A stretch of 47,408 nt of DNA from JBDGRJ01 sp042218115 (GTDB lineage: Bacteria > Patescibacteriota > Patescibacteriia > Magasanikbacterales > UBA922): positions 1-47,408 of the forward strand of contig JBDGRJ010000013.1 of assembly GCA_042218115.1 (NCBI GenBank), given 5' to 3'. Shown here piece by piece: positions 8,325-15,142 of the stretch. A program made the position numbers and the translations under genes. The notes below the pieces were generated by a model, which saw only the letters and a list, made by a program, of their open reading frames with translations, was not told the origin of the DNA and searched no databases. Position 1 is the first letter of the stretch. Every line of letters starts with the position of its first letter.

Positions 8325-9188
8325 CTATGGTTGTTTCTTAGATTTATTTACGCAGCTGTTCATAGCCTTGTCTTGCACCCAGCCACAATTTCCGTTTTTG
8401 TCTCTCGAGCAGATACCACTGCGTCGGCACTGATACTCGGGCTTAGCTGTACAGCCGCTTCCCACTTTACCCTTTGAGGCGCAAAATTGATTGCTGCAAC
8501 CTGAGATTACACATCCATCTTGGGCTACACCTTCAGCTATTTTTCCTTTATTTTTTGTCTGTACATCTTCCAGCTTTAACTTCAAGGTTTCAGAGTCAGC
8601 AAGTTTTTGTTTACCCGAGGGGTTTGATTTTTTAAACTCCACCACTATATCCCGAACATTGTGTTTCCTCATATCTACCACGGCATAGAAATCTACGGTA
8701 TCATTGGTCATAAAATTCTCATCTGTCTTGGCTATCGCGGTGGTGTAAGTCTTACTCATACTCGGGTTATGAACTTCGATCGGGAAATCACCCTCAAAAA
8801 ACCATTCTCCTGGGGCTTCACCTCTGATAGCAAAAAGCTTCGGAGTAAGCTCGCCACTGCCTAGATTCGTAACCTGTATATCATTCTGACTACTGCTTGT
8901 TGACTTTGTATTAGTAGTGCTATTAGAGCTAGTCGCGCTCTTTTGTTGTTTATTCTGCTGGTTATTCTTTTGTTTGTTTTTGTCAGGAGTTATTATAGGT
9001 ATATTTTTCGTCGTAGTGTTTGCGTCTTTATTGTTCGTAGTAGTTACATTTTCAGGAATAAGTATGTTAGAAAAGTCCAGCTTTTGCTTTTTTTGGTTAG
9101 TTTCTGAGACTACCATATAGCTTAAAAAGCCTGTGTTAATTAAAAGTAAAACTATAACCACTACTAAAAGCTTATTAGTGGTATTCAT
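8325..9188 (-). CDS. Membrane-anchored Gmad2-like protein with eight-cysteine cluster
   Basis: 287 aa. One N-terminal membrane segment (residues about 7-28) followed by a Thr/Asn/Gln/Ser-rich extracellular linker (40-105). Residues about 110-205 match the Gmad2 immunoglobulin-like domain: RGEAPGEWFFEGDFPIEV, then FMTNDTVDFYAV and KKSNPSGK. The C terminus (about 225-282) is Cys-rich with the spacing of the eight-cysteine-cluster domain (GCSNQFC, PEYQCRRSGIC, GNCGW), so it probably forms disulfides outside the cell. It is third in a run of exported proteins on the same strand and may belong to the same surface system. Confidence 0.75.
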   Translation of the reverse strand: MNTTNKLLVVVIVLLLINTGFLSYMVVSETNQKKQKLDFSNILIPENVTTTNNKDANTTTKNIPIITPDKNKQKNNQQNKQQKSATSSNSTTNTKSTSSSQNDIQVTNLGSGELTPKLFAIRGEAPGEWFFEGDFPIEVHNPSMSKTYTTAIAKTDENFMTNDTVDFYAVVDMRKHNVRDIVVEFKKSNPSGKQKLADSETLKLKLEDVQTKNKGKIAEGVAQDGCVISGCSNQFCASKGKVGSGCTAKPEYQCRRSGICSRDKNGNCGWVQDKAMNSCVNKSKKQP

Positions 9189-9270
9189 AGAATATAGTTA
9201 TATAAATAAAGCCTTTGGCTAGTGATATAGTAACATAGTCGAACTGGAGGACAAAAACTCAAAAAGGGTT

Positions 9271-9299
9271 AAAATAAAAATGCCCTGCCGAAGCAAGGC
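9271..9299 (-). terminator. Intrinsic terminator with TTCG tetraloop
   Basis: On the minus strand a 7-bp stem (9282-9288/9293-9299) closed by TTCG is followed by a T-rich tract. It terminates the two small genes at 9310-9773 and marks the left edge of the cassette block. Confidence 0.75.
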
Positions 9300-9309
9300 T
9301 CCTCCCAGA

Positions 9310-9555
9310 TTAATTGTGTTTCGAGAACAAGTTAGACAAGAGCATAATGTATTCAGTACCCAAATCTTTATCAAGCACTCCCTTAATGAAAAAAATTCTT
9401 ACTGCATCCTTCCAATCAGTTTCAGGGTATATTATTAATTCTATACCCCTCAACTTAACCTTAATCTTCTCACTTCTCTTTCTTGCAATTTCAACACCTT
9501 GCTTAGATACAAAAAACAACTCTCGGACCCACTGATACTGGTTATCACAACTCAT
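9310..9555 (-). CDS. Hypothetical protein, 81 aa
   Basis: Not recognised. A short soluble protein with a basic middle (ARKRSEKIKVKLRG) and a hydrophobic C-terminal half; no signal peptide or metal motif. The ATG is preceded by GAGGG at good spacing, unlike most genes in the window. It starts 20 nt after the stop of the zinc-ribbon-like gene (9576-9773), so the two are probably one transcript from the promoter at 9824-9852 to the TTCG terminator. The low-complexity-free sequence, ribosome site and terminator together support a real gene. Confidence 0.55.
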   Translation of the reverse strand: MSCDNQYQWVRELFFVSKQGVEIARKRSEKIKVKLRGIELIIYPETDWKDAVRIFFIKGVLDKDLGTEYIMLLSNLFSKHN

Positions 9556-9575
9556 AGAGCCCTCTAGTAGTAAGT

Positions 9576-9773
9576 CTAACCGATCGAACCAGGAAGCCTA
9601 TTGCCATCCTCGACCTCAGGTGGGTCGTACTCTTCTTGGACACATTTGCTGCACACCCAGTCAATTATAACGCCTAGGCCGTTCTTTATAGAAACCAGAC
9701 GTGCATCCGGGTGTTGCTCACAATGGTTATCTTCTGGTTTTTCTTTATTGCAAATTTCATCAAAGCTCTCCAC
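9576..9773 (-). CDS. Small zinc-ribbon-like protein, 65 aa, GTG start
   Basis: The start is GTG with AGAGGAG six nt upstream, which decides it over any later ATG. Cysteines and histidines are arranged as C...HCEQHPDA...WVCSKC, suggesting a small treble-clef or zinc-ribbon fold. C-terminal tail acidic. Function unknown. First gene of a two-gene unit with the 81-aa gene; promoter at 9824-9852. Confidence 0.6.
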   Translation of the reverse strand: MESFDEICNKEKPEDNHCEQHPDARLVSIKNGLGVIIDWVCSKCVQEEYDPPEVEDGNRLPGSIG

Positions 9774-9823
9774 AGCTCACTCCTCTTCCCTGAGAGAGAA
9801 CGAAACGAACAACAGTAGATGTG

Positions 9824-9852
9824 ATGATAAAATAATTATATTTATTTGTAAA
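9824..9852 (-). promoter_or_regulatory. Promoter of the 65-aa/81-aa gene pair
   Basis: On the minus strand TTTACA (9847-9852), 17-bp spacer, TATCAT (9824-9829), about 50 bp before the GTG start. Confidence 0.6.
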
Positions 9853-9854
9853 AT

Positions 9855-9885
9855 AAAAAACCCGTCCGCCGAGCCGACGAACGGG
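9855..9885 (-). terminator. Intrinsic terminator of the lipoprotein gene
   Basis: A GC-rich hairpin (9861-9885, up to 11 pairs including G-U) followed on the minus strand by six U and more A/T. It directly precedes the promoter of the next unit. Confidence 0.75.
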
Positions 9886-9894
9886 CGTTCCTTG

Positions 9895-10470
9895 CTAAAG
9901 ACGATCTGCAAGTAAATTACAATGACGGGAAAGATTCCAGTCCGCCATCTTGTGCAGCTCCCTGACTTTCTCTCGGGGGAGCCCCTCCTTTAGAAACTTT
10001 TTCTTCCAATAATCGTTTATTCCCGCGAAGACACAAGCCTTCATGGCGAGACCGGTCTTGACAGCAGGATCCACTTTTTCCCGCTGCGCAATAATTTTCT
10101 CCTGAGCTCGGATCTCTGCTGAAAGCGCAGCCACGATCTTAGTAGCTACCTCCAGCTGTAGGTATAAGGCTTGTTTCTTGTTTTCGACTGGTCCAACCGA
10201 ATCGATTTCGGGCTGCTGAATACAGTCTTTGATCTTTTTTGAGCAGCTCCAGGCCTTCAAGCTGCCATTTTCTCGTTTGAAGTATTTTTTCACGCAATTG
10301 ATAAGCTTCCTTTCTCGACAGACTCTGTTTTTGTTACTGTTACTGGCGTCTCTGCTTCCGTGTGTCTGTCTCGTCTTTTGCCCAACCTTCCTAGCTCTTT
10401 CAAGCTTAGTGGCGCAACTAGCTAGAAAGAGGGTCAGGGCCGTAACCGCAATGAAAATATATGCGCGCAT
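9895..10470 (-). CDS. Small lipoprotein, 191 aa
   Basis: The start at 10470 is chosen because GGAAGGAGGAG lies just upstream and the protein then begins with a clean lipoprotein signal (MRAYIFIAVTALTLFLASC, lipobox LASC, Cys19). The longer frame to 10545 adds a hydrophilic stretch before the signal and is unlikely. The mature part is basic with several Cys (CRERKLINC, WSCSKKIKDC) and predicted helices. No family recognised. Own promoter (10518-10545) and own terminator (9855-9885). Probably tethered to the membrane on the outside. Confidence 0.65.
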   Translation of the reverse strand: MRAYIFIAVTALTLFLASCATKLERARKVGQKTRQTHGSRDASNSNKNRVCRERKLINCVKKYFKRENGSLKAWSCSKKIKDCIQQPEIDSVGPVENKKQALYLQLEVATKIVAALSAEIRAQEKIIAQREKVDPAVKTGLAMKACVFAGINDYWKKKFLKEGLPREKVRELHKMADWNLSRHCNLLADRL

Positions 10471-10517
10471 TGGAACTCCTCCTTCCTCGGTGAAAATGAA
10501 CGCTCTGATGTACTTAG

Positions 10518-10545
10518 ATATTATACAAAACAAAACTTTTGTCAA
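10518..10545 (-). promoter_or_regulatory. Promoter of the lipoprotein gene
   Basis: On the minus strand TTGACA (10540-10545), 16-bp spacer, TAATAT (10518-10523); a TATAAT also overlaps at shorter spacing. Confidence 0.6.
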
Positions 10546-10558
10546 GTGTAAAATCAGG

Positions 10559-10686
10559 GACCGTTGAAAAACTAAAAGGCGTTTTAAAGCTTTGGCTAAA
10601 TTTAGTCAATTCTTATTTCGCCCGTAAAACACGTTTTGACTAAAACAAGTGAAAAACATAATTACGTAATTAGTTTTTCAACGGTC
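10559..10686. repeat. 128-bp element with 16-bp terminal inverted repeats
   Basis: GACCGTTGAAAAACTA at 10559-10574 is repeated exactly inverted at 10671-10686. Related ends occur at 16814 and 18254. The interior has no reading frame and contains short palindromes (around 10634-10647 and 10658-10671). It looks like a MITE-type non-autonomous element. No clear target duplication. Confidence 0.65.
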
Positions 10687-10693
10687 TCAAATC

Positions 10694-10732
10694 AAAAACG
10701 GCCGGTACGCGACTTTCACGTCACGTCCGGCC
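10694..10732 (-). terminator. Intrinsic terminator of the 18-codon gene
   Basis: GGCCGG (10700-10705) pairs with CCGGCC (10727-10732), with additional partial pairing inside; on the minus strand it is followed by G then five U. Confidence 0.55.
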
Positions 10733-10739
10733 AAAACCC

Positions 10740-10796
10740 TCAGCGGCTCAAGTTTCGCAAGGCCTGGAGTCGGCCCAGCTTAATCGCTCGGTCCAT
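10740..10796 (-). CDS. Candidate 18-aa peptide gene
   Basis: On the minus strand an ATG preceded by GGAGGGG at about 5-nt spacing opens 18 codons (MDRAIKLGRLQALRNLSR) and a TGA. A near-consensus promoter (10852-10880) lies about 50 nt upstream and a terminator (10694-10732) lies just past the stop. The peptide is basic and amphipathic-looking. The unit could be a peptide gene, or a small RNA whose short frame is incidental; the well-placed ribosome site favours translation. No homologue recognised. Confidence 0.45.
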   Translation of the reverse strand: MDRAIKLGRLQALRNLSR

Positions 10797-10851
10797 TTGC
10801 CCCTCCGTGGGAAAAGAGTCTAGATTAGCAAACGAACAAACATGGACCAGA

Positions 10852-10880
10852 AAAATAACACAATAAATGCTGTCTGTCAA
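10852..10880 (-). promoter_or_regulatory. Consensus promoter of the 18-codon gene
   Basis: On the minus strand TTGACA (10875-10880), 17-bp spacer, TATTTT (10852-10857). Divergent from the promoter of the 150-aa gene. Confidence 0.65.
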
Positions 10881-10889
10881 CAAATTAAC

Positions 10890-10946
10890 TAGTTTTAGCT
10901 AAAACTAATATTTTCTTCTTTACAAAAACTATAAAATTTGTAAGAT
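10890..10946 (+). promoter_or_regulatory. Promoter region of the 150-aa gene with 18-bp palindrome
   Basis: A perfect 18-bp palindrome (TAGTTTTAG and its inverse, 10890-10907) lies between the two divergent promoters. Downstream is TTTACA (10919-10924), 16-bp spacer and TAAGAT (10941-10946). Its position suggests a shared operator; similar GACTAAAAC/GCTAAA half-sites recur inside the 128-bp element. Confidence 0.45.
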
Positions 10947-10987
10947 GTCTGTATAGTCAATCTGCCCTTTTAGGTGACGAGGTTGTC

Positions 10988-11440
10988 ATGAGTGTTCATT
11001 TGGAGATCGTTGAAGATCTTTACTTTCTAGTTGATATGAATGAAATCAGCTGGAAAAGAATTCAAAAAGAAGAGAATATAATAGTTCAAAGTGAAATTCC
11101 CGAACAAGTTCAGCTAAAGGAAAGAAAAAGGGGGCGAAAAGCTGTACGAATGTTGAAAGCAAAAGAGGTGAGCTCTTTTGAAGCTTTGAAACTTTACTTG
11201 GAAGAAAGGGGGTTAAATCCTGCGGGAGCAATGGAAATGTTCGGACTACTGTCTCTACACGACCCTAAAGCAATCCTGCAAGGACGAGATGTAGTCCATT
11301 TGCTGGCCCCGGATACAGTACAATATGGAAAAAACATCTTGATGGCGACAGTCCAAATGCAGTGGACACAAGTAGGAAGGGGGAACATACCTTACGGAAA
11401 CTATGACGAATATTACCGCATAATCTGTATCGAAAACTGA
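10988..11440 (+). CDS. Hypothetical protein, 150 aa
   Basis: Not recognised. Soluble, no signal peptide; N-terminal acidic part, a basic helix around residues 45-60 (KERKRGRKAVRMLKAKEV), then a mixed C-terminal domain ending in aromatic residues (YDEYYRIICIEN). The ATG has a Shine-Dalgarno-like GAGG five nt upstream. Monocistronic: own promoter (10919-10946) and a strong terminator (11449-11476). Codons are more G+C-balanced than in neighbouring housekeeping genes, and there are no family relatives in the window, so it may be horizontally acquired. Confidence 0.6.
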   Translation: MSVHLEIVEDLYFLVDMNEISWKRIQKEENIIVQSEIPEQVQLKERKRGRKAVRMLKAKEVSSFEALKLYLEERGLNPAGAMEMFGLLSLHDPKAILQGRDVVHLLAPDTVQYGKNILMATVQMQWTQVGRGNIPYGNYDEYYRIICIEN

Positions 11441-11448
11441 AGGGGGTA

Positions 11449-11476
11449 GTCCGCCGAATCCCGGCGGACGTTTTTT
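11449..11476 (+). terminator. Intrinsic terminator of the 150-aa gene
   Basis: A perfect 8-bp GC-rich stem (11449-11456/11462-11469), 5-nt loop, then T-run 11471-11476. Confidence 0.85.
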
Positions 11477-11479
11477 ATT

Positions 11480-11508
11480 TTGACGAGATATAAAAATATT
11501 GGTTTAAT
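11480..11508 (+). promoter_or_regulatory. Promoter of the 190-aa gene
   Basis: TTGACG (11480-11485), 17-bp spacer, TTTAAT (11503-11508), starting right after the previous terminator. The spacer shares TAAAAATATTGGT with the promoter near position 86. Confidence 0.65.
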
Positions 11509-11549
11509 TAACTTCGTAATCTGCTCATTCTAAAGAAGAGAGGTGTTCC

Positions 11550-12122
11550 ATGCTCCAAGTGACGAATAAAGAACAGGTAATTAGAGTCAAAAACGGTACG
11601 TTGTATGACGTAAAGCTAATAAACGGAAGAGAAGAGAAAAGTCTCATCGAGAAAGGGGTCGATGCAGGGGCTAAGGTTGCAGTCTTTTTGGTCGTCTTTT
11701 TGTTTTTTTTGTCGATCGAGTACCTGTTTTCGGGAATCATGACAAAAACATTACTTAATGCTATCACCATCGGAAGTGCATTAGGGGTCATGAAAGTACT
11801 GAAAGATAGGAGAAAAAAAGAAATCAAGAAAAAATACTGGCAAGGAAACCCCACGATGGTTGTTTCCGAAACAGGAGAGGAGCTGATGAGAATTGACGAG
11901 CCTCCTTCTCCAAGGGGTCCACTAATGCCCGCTGAAAGGAGGATTGAGCGATTAAAAGAAGTACAAAAAGTTCTCGAAAGAGAACTACGAAAGCCTAAAG
12001 GCCTAAAAGAGGATAGAAAGAAAGTTCGGACCTCTTTAAGAATGATAAAGCGACGAATAGAAGAGATTCGAAATAAAAACATATACACCGAAGGACAAGA
12101 CGGAGTCCTCGACGAATGCTGA
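11550..12122 (+). CDS. Hypothetical membrane protein, 190 aa
   Basis: Not recognised. Hydrophilic N terminus (1-42), two membrane segments at about 44-62 and 66-83, then a long, highly charged cytoplasmic-looking tail rich in Arg/Lys/Glu that probably forms coiled coil (residues about 125-180). The ATG is preceded by GAGAGG at good spacing. It has its own promoter (11480-11508) and terminator (12141-12164), like the preceding gene. The architecture (small two-pass anchor plus helical tail) fits a membrane-tethered regulator or toxin/immunity-type protein, but that is a guess. Confidence 0.6.
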   Translation: MLQVTNKEQVIRVKNGTLYDVKLINGREEKSLIEKGVDAGAKVAVFLVVFLFFLSIEYLFSGIMTKTLLNAITIGSALGVMKVLKDRRKKEIKKKYWQGNPTMVVSETGEELMRIDEPPSPRGPLMPAERRIERLKEVQKVLERELRKPKGLKEDRKKVRTSLRMIKRRIEEIRNKNIYTEGQDGVLDEC

Positions 12123-12140
12123 TCTTTCTTGGGGGGTAAG

Positions 12141-12164
12141 CCGGCTAATCAAGCCGGTTTTTTT
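12141..12164 (+). terminator. Intrinsic terminator of the 190-aa gene
   Basis: CCGGCT (12141-12146) pairs with AGCCGG (12152-12157), followed by seven T. Right edge of the cassette block. Confidence 0.85.
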
Positions 12165-12228
12165 ATTTATCAAAATCTCTTGTCTGCTGAATTATATTAG
12201 GAGAACCTGAACCAGCTGGCTCCTATTA

Positions 12229-12702
12229 TTAATTCAAAACCAAAATAATATAGTTTAAATAGGTAGCAAAACCCACCCATAGAAAATAAGGGGCAAGTAA
12301 TAATGCCGCAATTTTTGATCTAGGCCAGATCAAATAAATCAGAGCTGCTACACTAACAGCTATCAAAAATGCATCTATGAAAGCTGCGCCTATAAAATGA
12401 ACAGTGAAAAATAGAAAGCTCCAAGTAAAGTTTAAAAAAGCATTAACTATAAACAATCCGATAATATAAGAAAAATTTTTACTGTCGCTATATCGATTCC
12501 AAATTATTAAGGCTGAGATAGTGGTCAATATAAAAATAACAGTCCAAACTAACCCAATAACAGACCCGTTCGGGGTCCAACTAGGTGTGGCTATACTGTC
12601 ATACCATCCGGATTCAATTCCTGCCGAAGTAAAAAAGTTTCCAAGCACTGACACAGTAAGTGTGATGCCCGGTATTGTAAGATAATTGGGCTTGAATGTC
12701 AT
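12229..12702 (-). CDS. tspO: TspO/MBR-family membrane protein
   Basis: 157 aa, five membrane segments, the family's usual size. Family landmarks are visible: WYDSIATPSWTPNG near residues 33-46, VWTVIF, a central LNFTWSFLFF and the C-terminal APYFLWVGFATYLNYI. TspO proteins bind tetrapyrroles and related ligands and are linked to stress responses; the physiological ligand here is unknown. No tetrapyrrole genes in the window. Start lacks a Shine-Dalgarno, like the native genes. Confidence 0.85.
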   Translation of the reverse strand: MTFKPNYLTIPGITLTVSVLGNFFTSAGIESGWYDSIATPSWTPNGSVIGLVWTVIFILTTISALIIWNRYSDSKNFSYIIGLFIVNAFLNFTWSFLFFTVHFIGAAFIDAFLIAVSVAALIYLIWPRSKIAALLLAPYFLWVGFATYLNYIILVLN

Positions 12703-12713
12703 AAAGCAAGAAG

Positions 12714-12732
12714 GGTCCGCACAATGCGGACC
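12714..12732 (-). terminator. GC-rich hairpin between the DUF378 gene and tspO
   Basis: A perfect 8-bp stem (12714-12721/12725-12732) with a 3-nt loop. On the minus strand a modest T-rich stretch follows, so it may be a weak terminator of the DUF378 gene. Confidence 0.45.
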
Positions 12733-12748
12733 CCGTATTACTCTCTGT

Positions 12749-12943
12749 TTACTCTTGAGCGGGCACGGTAAAGAGACGATAAAGTGCCGACAGACCGACC
12801 AGAGCGTAAACTACCCTGGAAACTACCGCCGCTTGACCGCCAAAGAGCGTGGCGACTAAGTCAAACTGGAAAAAGCCTACCAGACCCCAGTTCAAGCCGC
12901 CTACCACCAACAGCACGAAAGCTATCCAATCTAAAGCGTTCAT
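12749..12943 (-). CDS. DUF378-family small membrane protein
   Basis: 64 aa with two membrane segments. Matches the DUF378 pattern: LDWIAFVLLVVGGLNWGLVGFFQFDLVATLFGG split by a Gly/Asn-Trp turn, then a second segment (VYALVGLSALYRLF). Function of the family is unknown. The gene is more G+C-rich than its neighbours, suggesting recent arrival. A hairpin follows the stop. Confidence 0.8.
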   Translation of the reverse strand: MNALDWIAFVLLVVGGLNWGLVGFFQFDLVATLFGGQAAVVSRVVYALVGLSALYRLFTVPAQE

Positions 12944-12974
12944 AGGATTGCAGTTACTAAATTAACCGTTTTTA

Positions 12975-14990
12975 TTATAACAAATTTTTGAACTCTTGTT
13001 CATCCAAAACCTCTACACCCAACTCTTTTGCCTGCTTATATTTTGATCCCGGGTTCTCACCTACTACCACATAATCAGTGTTAGAGCTGACTGAGCTGGC
13101 CGGATTCCCTCCCCGTTCACGAACCTCTCTCTGGGCTTCATCCCTGGTAAAATCATCCAGTGCGCCAGTAAAGACAAATACTTCACCATCCAGCTCATCA
13201 GTCGTGTCAGTCTGAAACTCTTGTATTTTTACTCCATTCTGTTTTAGCTCTTCTATCAGCTCTATATTCTTCTCATTGTCGAAATATCTCATTATAGACT
13301 CTGATACTCGCGGACCGATATCATCTATCTGTTCTAACTCTTCTCTGTCGGCCTCCATAATATTTTCTAAGTCACCAAACTGTTCCGATAAAATATAGGC
13401 GGTCTCATCTCCGACATGCTCAATCCCTAAAGCATACAAGAACCTAGGTAATGAGATTTCTTTTGATTCTTCGATCGCGGTCACTAGATTATCAGCCGCT
13501 TTCTCAGCAAACCTCTCCAGGGGCTCAAGATCGCCTCGCTTTAAGGTAAAGATATCCGCAGCATCCTTAATCAGACCCTCATCCAATAGCTGTTTTACGA
13601 TCTTCTCGCCCAAACCTTCGATATCAAAGGCATCCTGAGACACAAAGTGCTTTATTGATTCCAGCTCTTTTGCATAACAGTCGGGGTTAGTACAAAACAA
13701 ATCTGCTGACTCTTCTTCAGTTTCCAGCTCTTCTCTCTCCACTTCCGATCCACAAATAGGACATTCGCTTGGTTGTTCAATCTCCTTTTCGTCTCCGTCC
13801 CTCATCTTCTCTAACACTTTGACTACCTGGGGTATGATATCTCCCGCCTTCTCTACTACTACCTGATCTCCGACCCGGACACCAAGTTCATTAATCTCAT
13901 CATAATTATGAAGCGTAGCATGAGTCACAGTAGTCCCGGCCAGCTCTACCGACTCAAGATGAGCCACCGGAGTAAGCCGCCCAGTCCTACCTACTTGCCA
14001 ATAGACATCTTTTATCTCAGTTGTGCCCTGTTCGGCAGGAAATTTCAAAGCAATCGCCCAACGAGGACCCTTCCCGACATAACCCAAAATGTCCTGATAC
14101 TTTTTTTGATTTACTTTCACCACTACTCCATCAATCCAGAAGGGTTTGCCCGTCTTTTCTCTGTCCACCCATTTGTTATACACCTCCATAACCTCTTCAA
14201 TACTGTCACAGACCTCCCAATCATCCTCAGTAGGAAAGCCCAGCTCTTCCAATTTATCCAGCTCCTGCTTTTGTGTCTCGGGTATCGGACCGTAAGTAAT
14301 ATCATAAGCAGTAAAGGATAAATTTCTTCTATCCACTACTTTTGGATCCAACTGACGCAAAGTTCCAGCGGCGGCATTGCGAGGGTTTGCAAACTCAGCT
14401 TTATCTTCTTTTTTTCTACGTTTATTGATCTCCTCAAGAGTATCCTCGCTCATCCAAGCTTCCCCCTCCACTACTATTGTATCTTTTTCTTCTATTCTTA
14501 GTGGAATAGATCGAATAGTCTTTACATTTTGAGTAATATCCTCCCCCACCTCACCGTCACCTCTAGTGGCTCCCGTCTTTAATTTTCCATCTTCATAAGT
14601 CAATACCAGATGAATCCCGTCTATCTTCAGCTCAGCTGTGTAGTTCATATCATCAGGCCTCTCTCCCAGCTCCTTCTCGAGCCGTTTCATCATTCGTTCC
14701 TCCCAATCCAGCATATCCTGCTTATCAAATGCATCATTAAAGGAATGCTGCTCCACTAAATGCTCCACCTTGTCAAATTCATCAGCGGGCTCCCCGGCCA
14801 CTCTTTGTGTCGGAGAATCATCGGTAACCAGCTCTGGATGTTCTTGCTCAATTTGTTTGAGCTCATCCATCAACCCCTCATACATCGCATCGGTCACCTC
14901 GGGATCATTTTCCACATGATATCTATGTCTTAGGTCCCTTATCTGTTCTCTGAGTTTTTTTACTTTTTGTTTAGTCTCTTTATTTGCCAT
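12975..14990 (-). CDS. ligA: NAD-dependent DNA ligase LigA
   Basis: 671 aa, full length. Domain order is canonical: N-terminal NAD-binding Ia region, adenylation domain with the active-site Lys in the AELKIDG motif (about residue 118), OB fold, four-Cys zinc finger (CPICGSEV ... CTNPDC, about 400-425), helix-hairpin-helix repeats and a C-terminal BRCT domain (FTGALDDFTRDEA ... from about 590). It seals nicks in replication and repair. The protein is strongly acidic. A 144-bp palindromic element ends nine nt upstream of its start codon. Confidence 0.97.
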   Translation of the reverse strand: MANKETKQKVKKLREQIRDLRHRYHVENDPEVTDAMYEGLMDELKQIEQEHPELVTDDSPTQRVAGEPADEFDKVEHLVEQHSFNDAFDKQDMLDWEERMMKRLEKELGERPDDMNYTAELKIDGIHLVLTYEDGKLKTGATRGDGEVGEDITQNVKTIRSIPLRIEEKDTIVVEGEAWMSEDTLEEINKRRKKEDKAEFANPRNAAAGTLRQLDPKVVDRRNLSFTAYDITYGPIPETQKQELDKLEELGFPTEDDWEVCDSIEEVMEVYNKWVDREKTGKPFWIDGVVVKVNQKKYQDILGYVGKGPRWAIALKFPAEQGTTEIKDVYWQVGRTGRLTPVAHLESVELAGTTVTHATLHNYDEINELGVRVGDQVVVEKAGDIIPQVVKVLEKMRDGDEKEIEQPSECPICGSEVEREELETEEESADLFCTNPDCYAKELESIKHFVSQDAFDIEGLGEKIVKQLLDEGLIKDAADIFTLKRGDLEPLERFAEKAADNLVTAIEESKEISLPRFLYALGIEHVGDETAYILSEQFGDLENIMEADREELEQIDDIGPRVSESIMRYFDNEKNIELIEELKQNGVKIQEFQTDTTDELDGEVFVFTGALDDFTRDEAQREVRERGGNPASSVSSNTDYVVVGENPGSKYKQAKELGVEVLDEQEFKNLL

Positions 14991-14998
14991 AAATAAAT

Positions 14999-15142
14999 TA
15001 GTTTATACACCTATACTTATCTGAGGATTTTGAGCTCGAAGCGGGCATGGTCTGAGCTCTGCTCAGGAGCGAAGAGCTCAAGCCTCAGAGCCAGCTCGCT
15101 GGGCTGGCGAGAATGAACAGATAAGTACAGGTGTATAAACTA
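14999..15142. repeat. 144-bp structured intergenic element, copy A
   Basis: Outer arms of 25 bp (14999-15023 and 15118-15142) are complementary with one mismatch. Inside, an 8-bp helix (15030-15037/15074-15081) encloses a conserved internal loop (GAAGCGGGCATGGT on one side, GAGCGAA on the other) and a second helix (15052-15057/15061-15066). A further hairpin (15090-15095/15103-15108) has loop TCGCTGG. Copy B (21936-22079) has the same length, internal-loop sequences and loop core but different helices. The right arm includes the pilD stop codon, and the left end lies nine nt before the ligA start. Confidence 0.75.

Noticed and set aside
10636..10866. A 76-aa plus-strand frame
   Set aside because: It overlaps the inverted-repeat element and the antisense 18-codon unit and has no promoter or ribosome site of its own.
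11525..12088. A 187-aa minus-strand frame
   Set aside because: Shadow of the 190-aa plus-strand gene, which has promoter, ribosome site and terminator.
12756..12766. Third copy of the GCGGGCACGG motif
   Set aside because: It lies inside the DUF378 coding sequence without the companion loop or helices, so a chance match.
14999..15142. Inverted-duplication artefact of whole-genome amplification
   Set aside because: Two independent copies share length, internal loops and hairpin-loop core with different arms; an artefact would copy longer flanking sequence and not conserve loops. Kept as a caveat.
14999..15142. Integron attC site
   Set aside because: No clear R box pair (GTTRRRY/RYYYAAC), and the element does not flank the cassette-like genes. 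Only an analogy.
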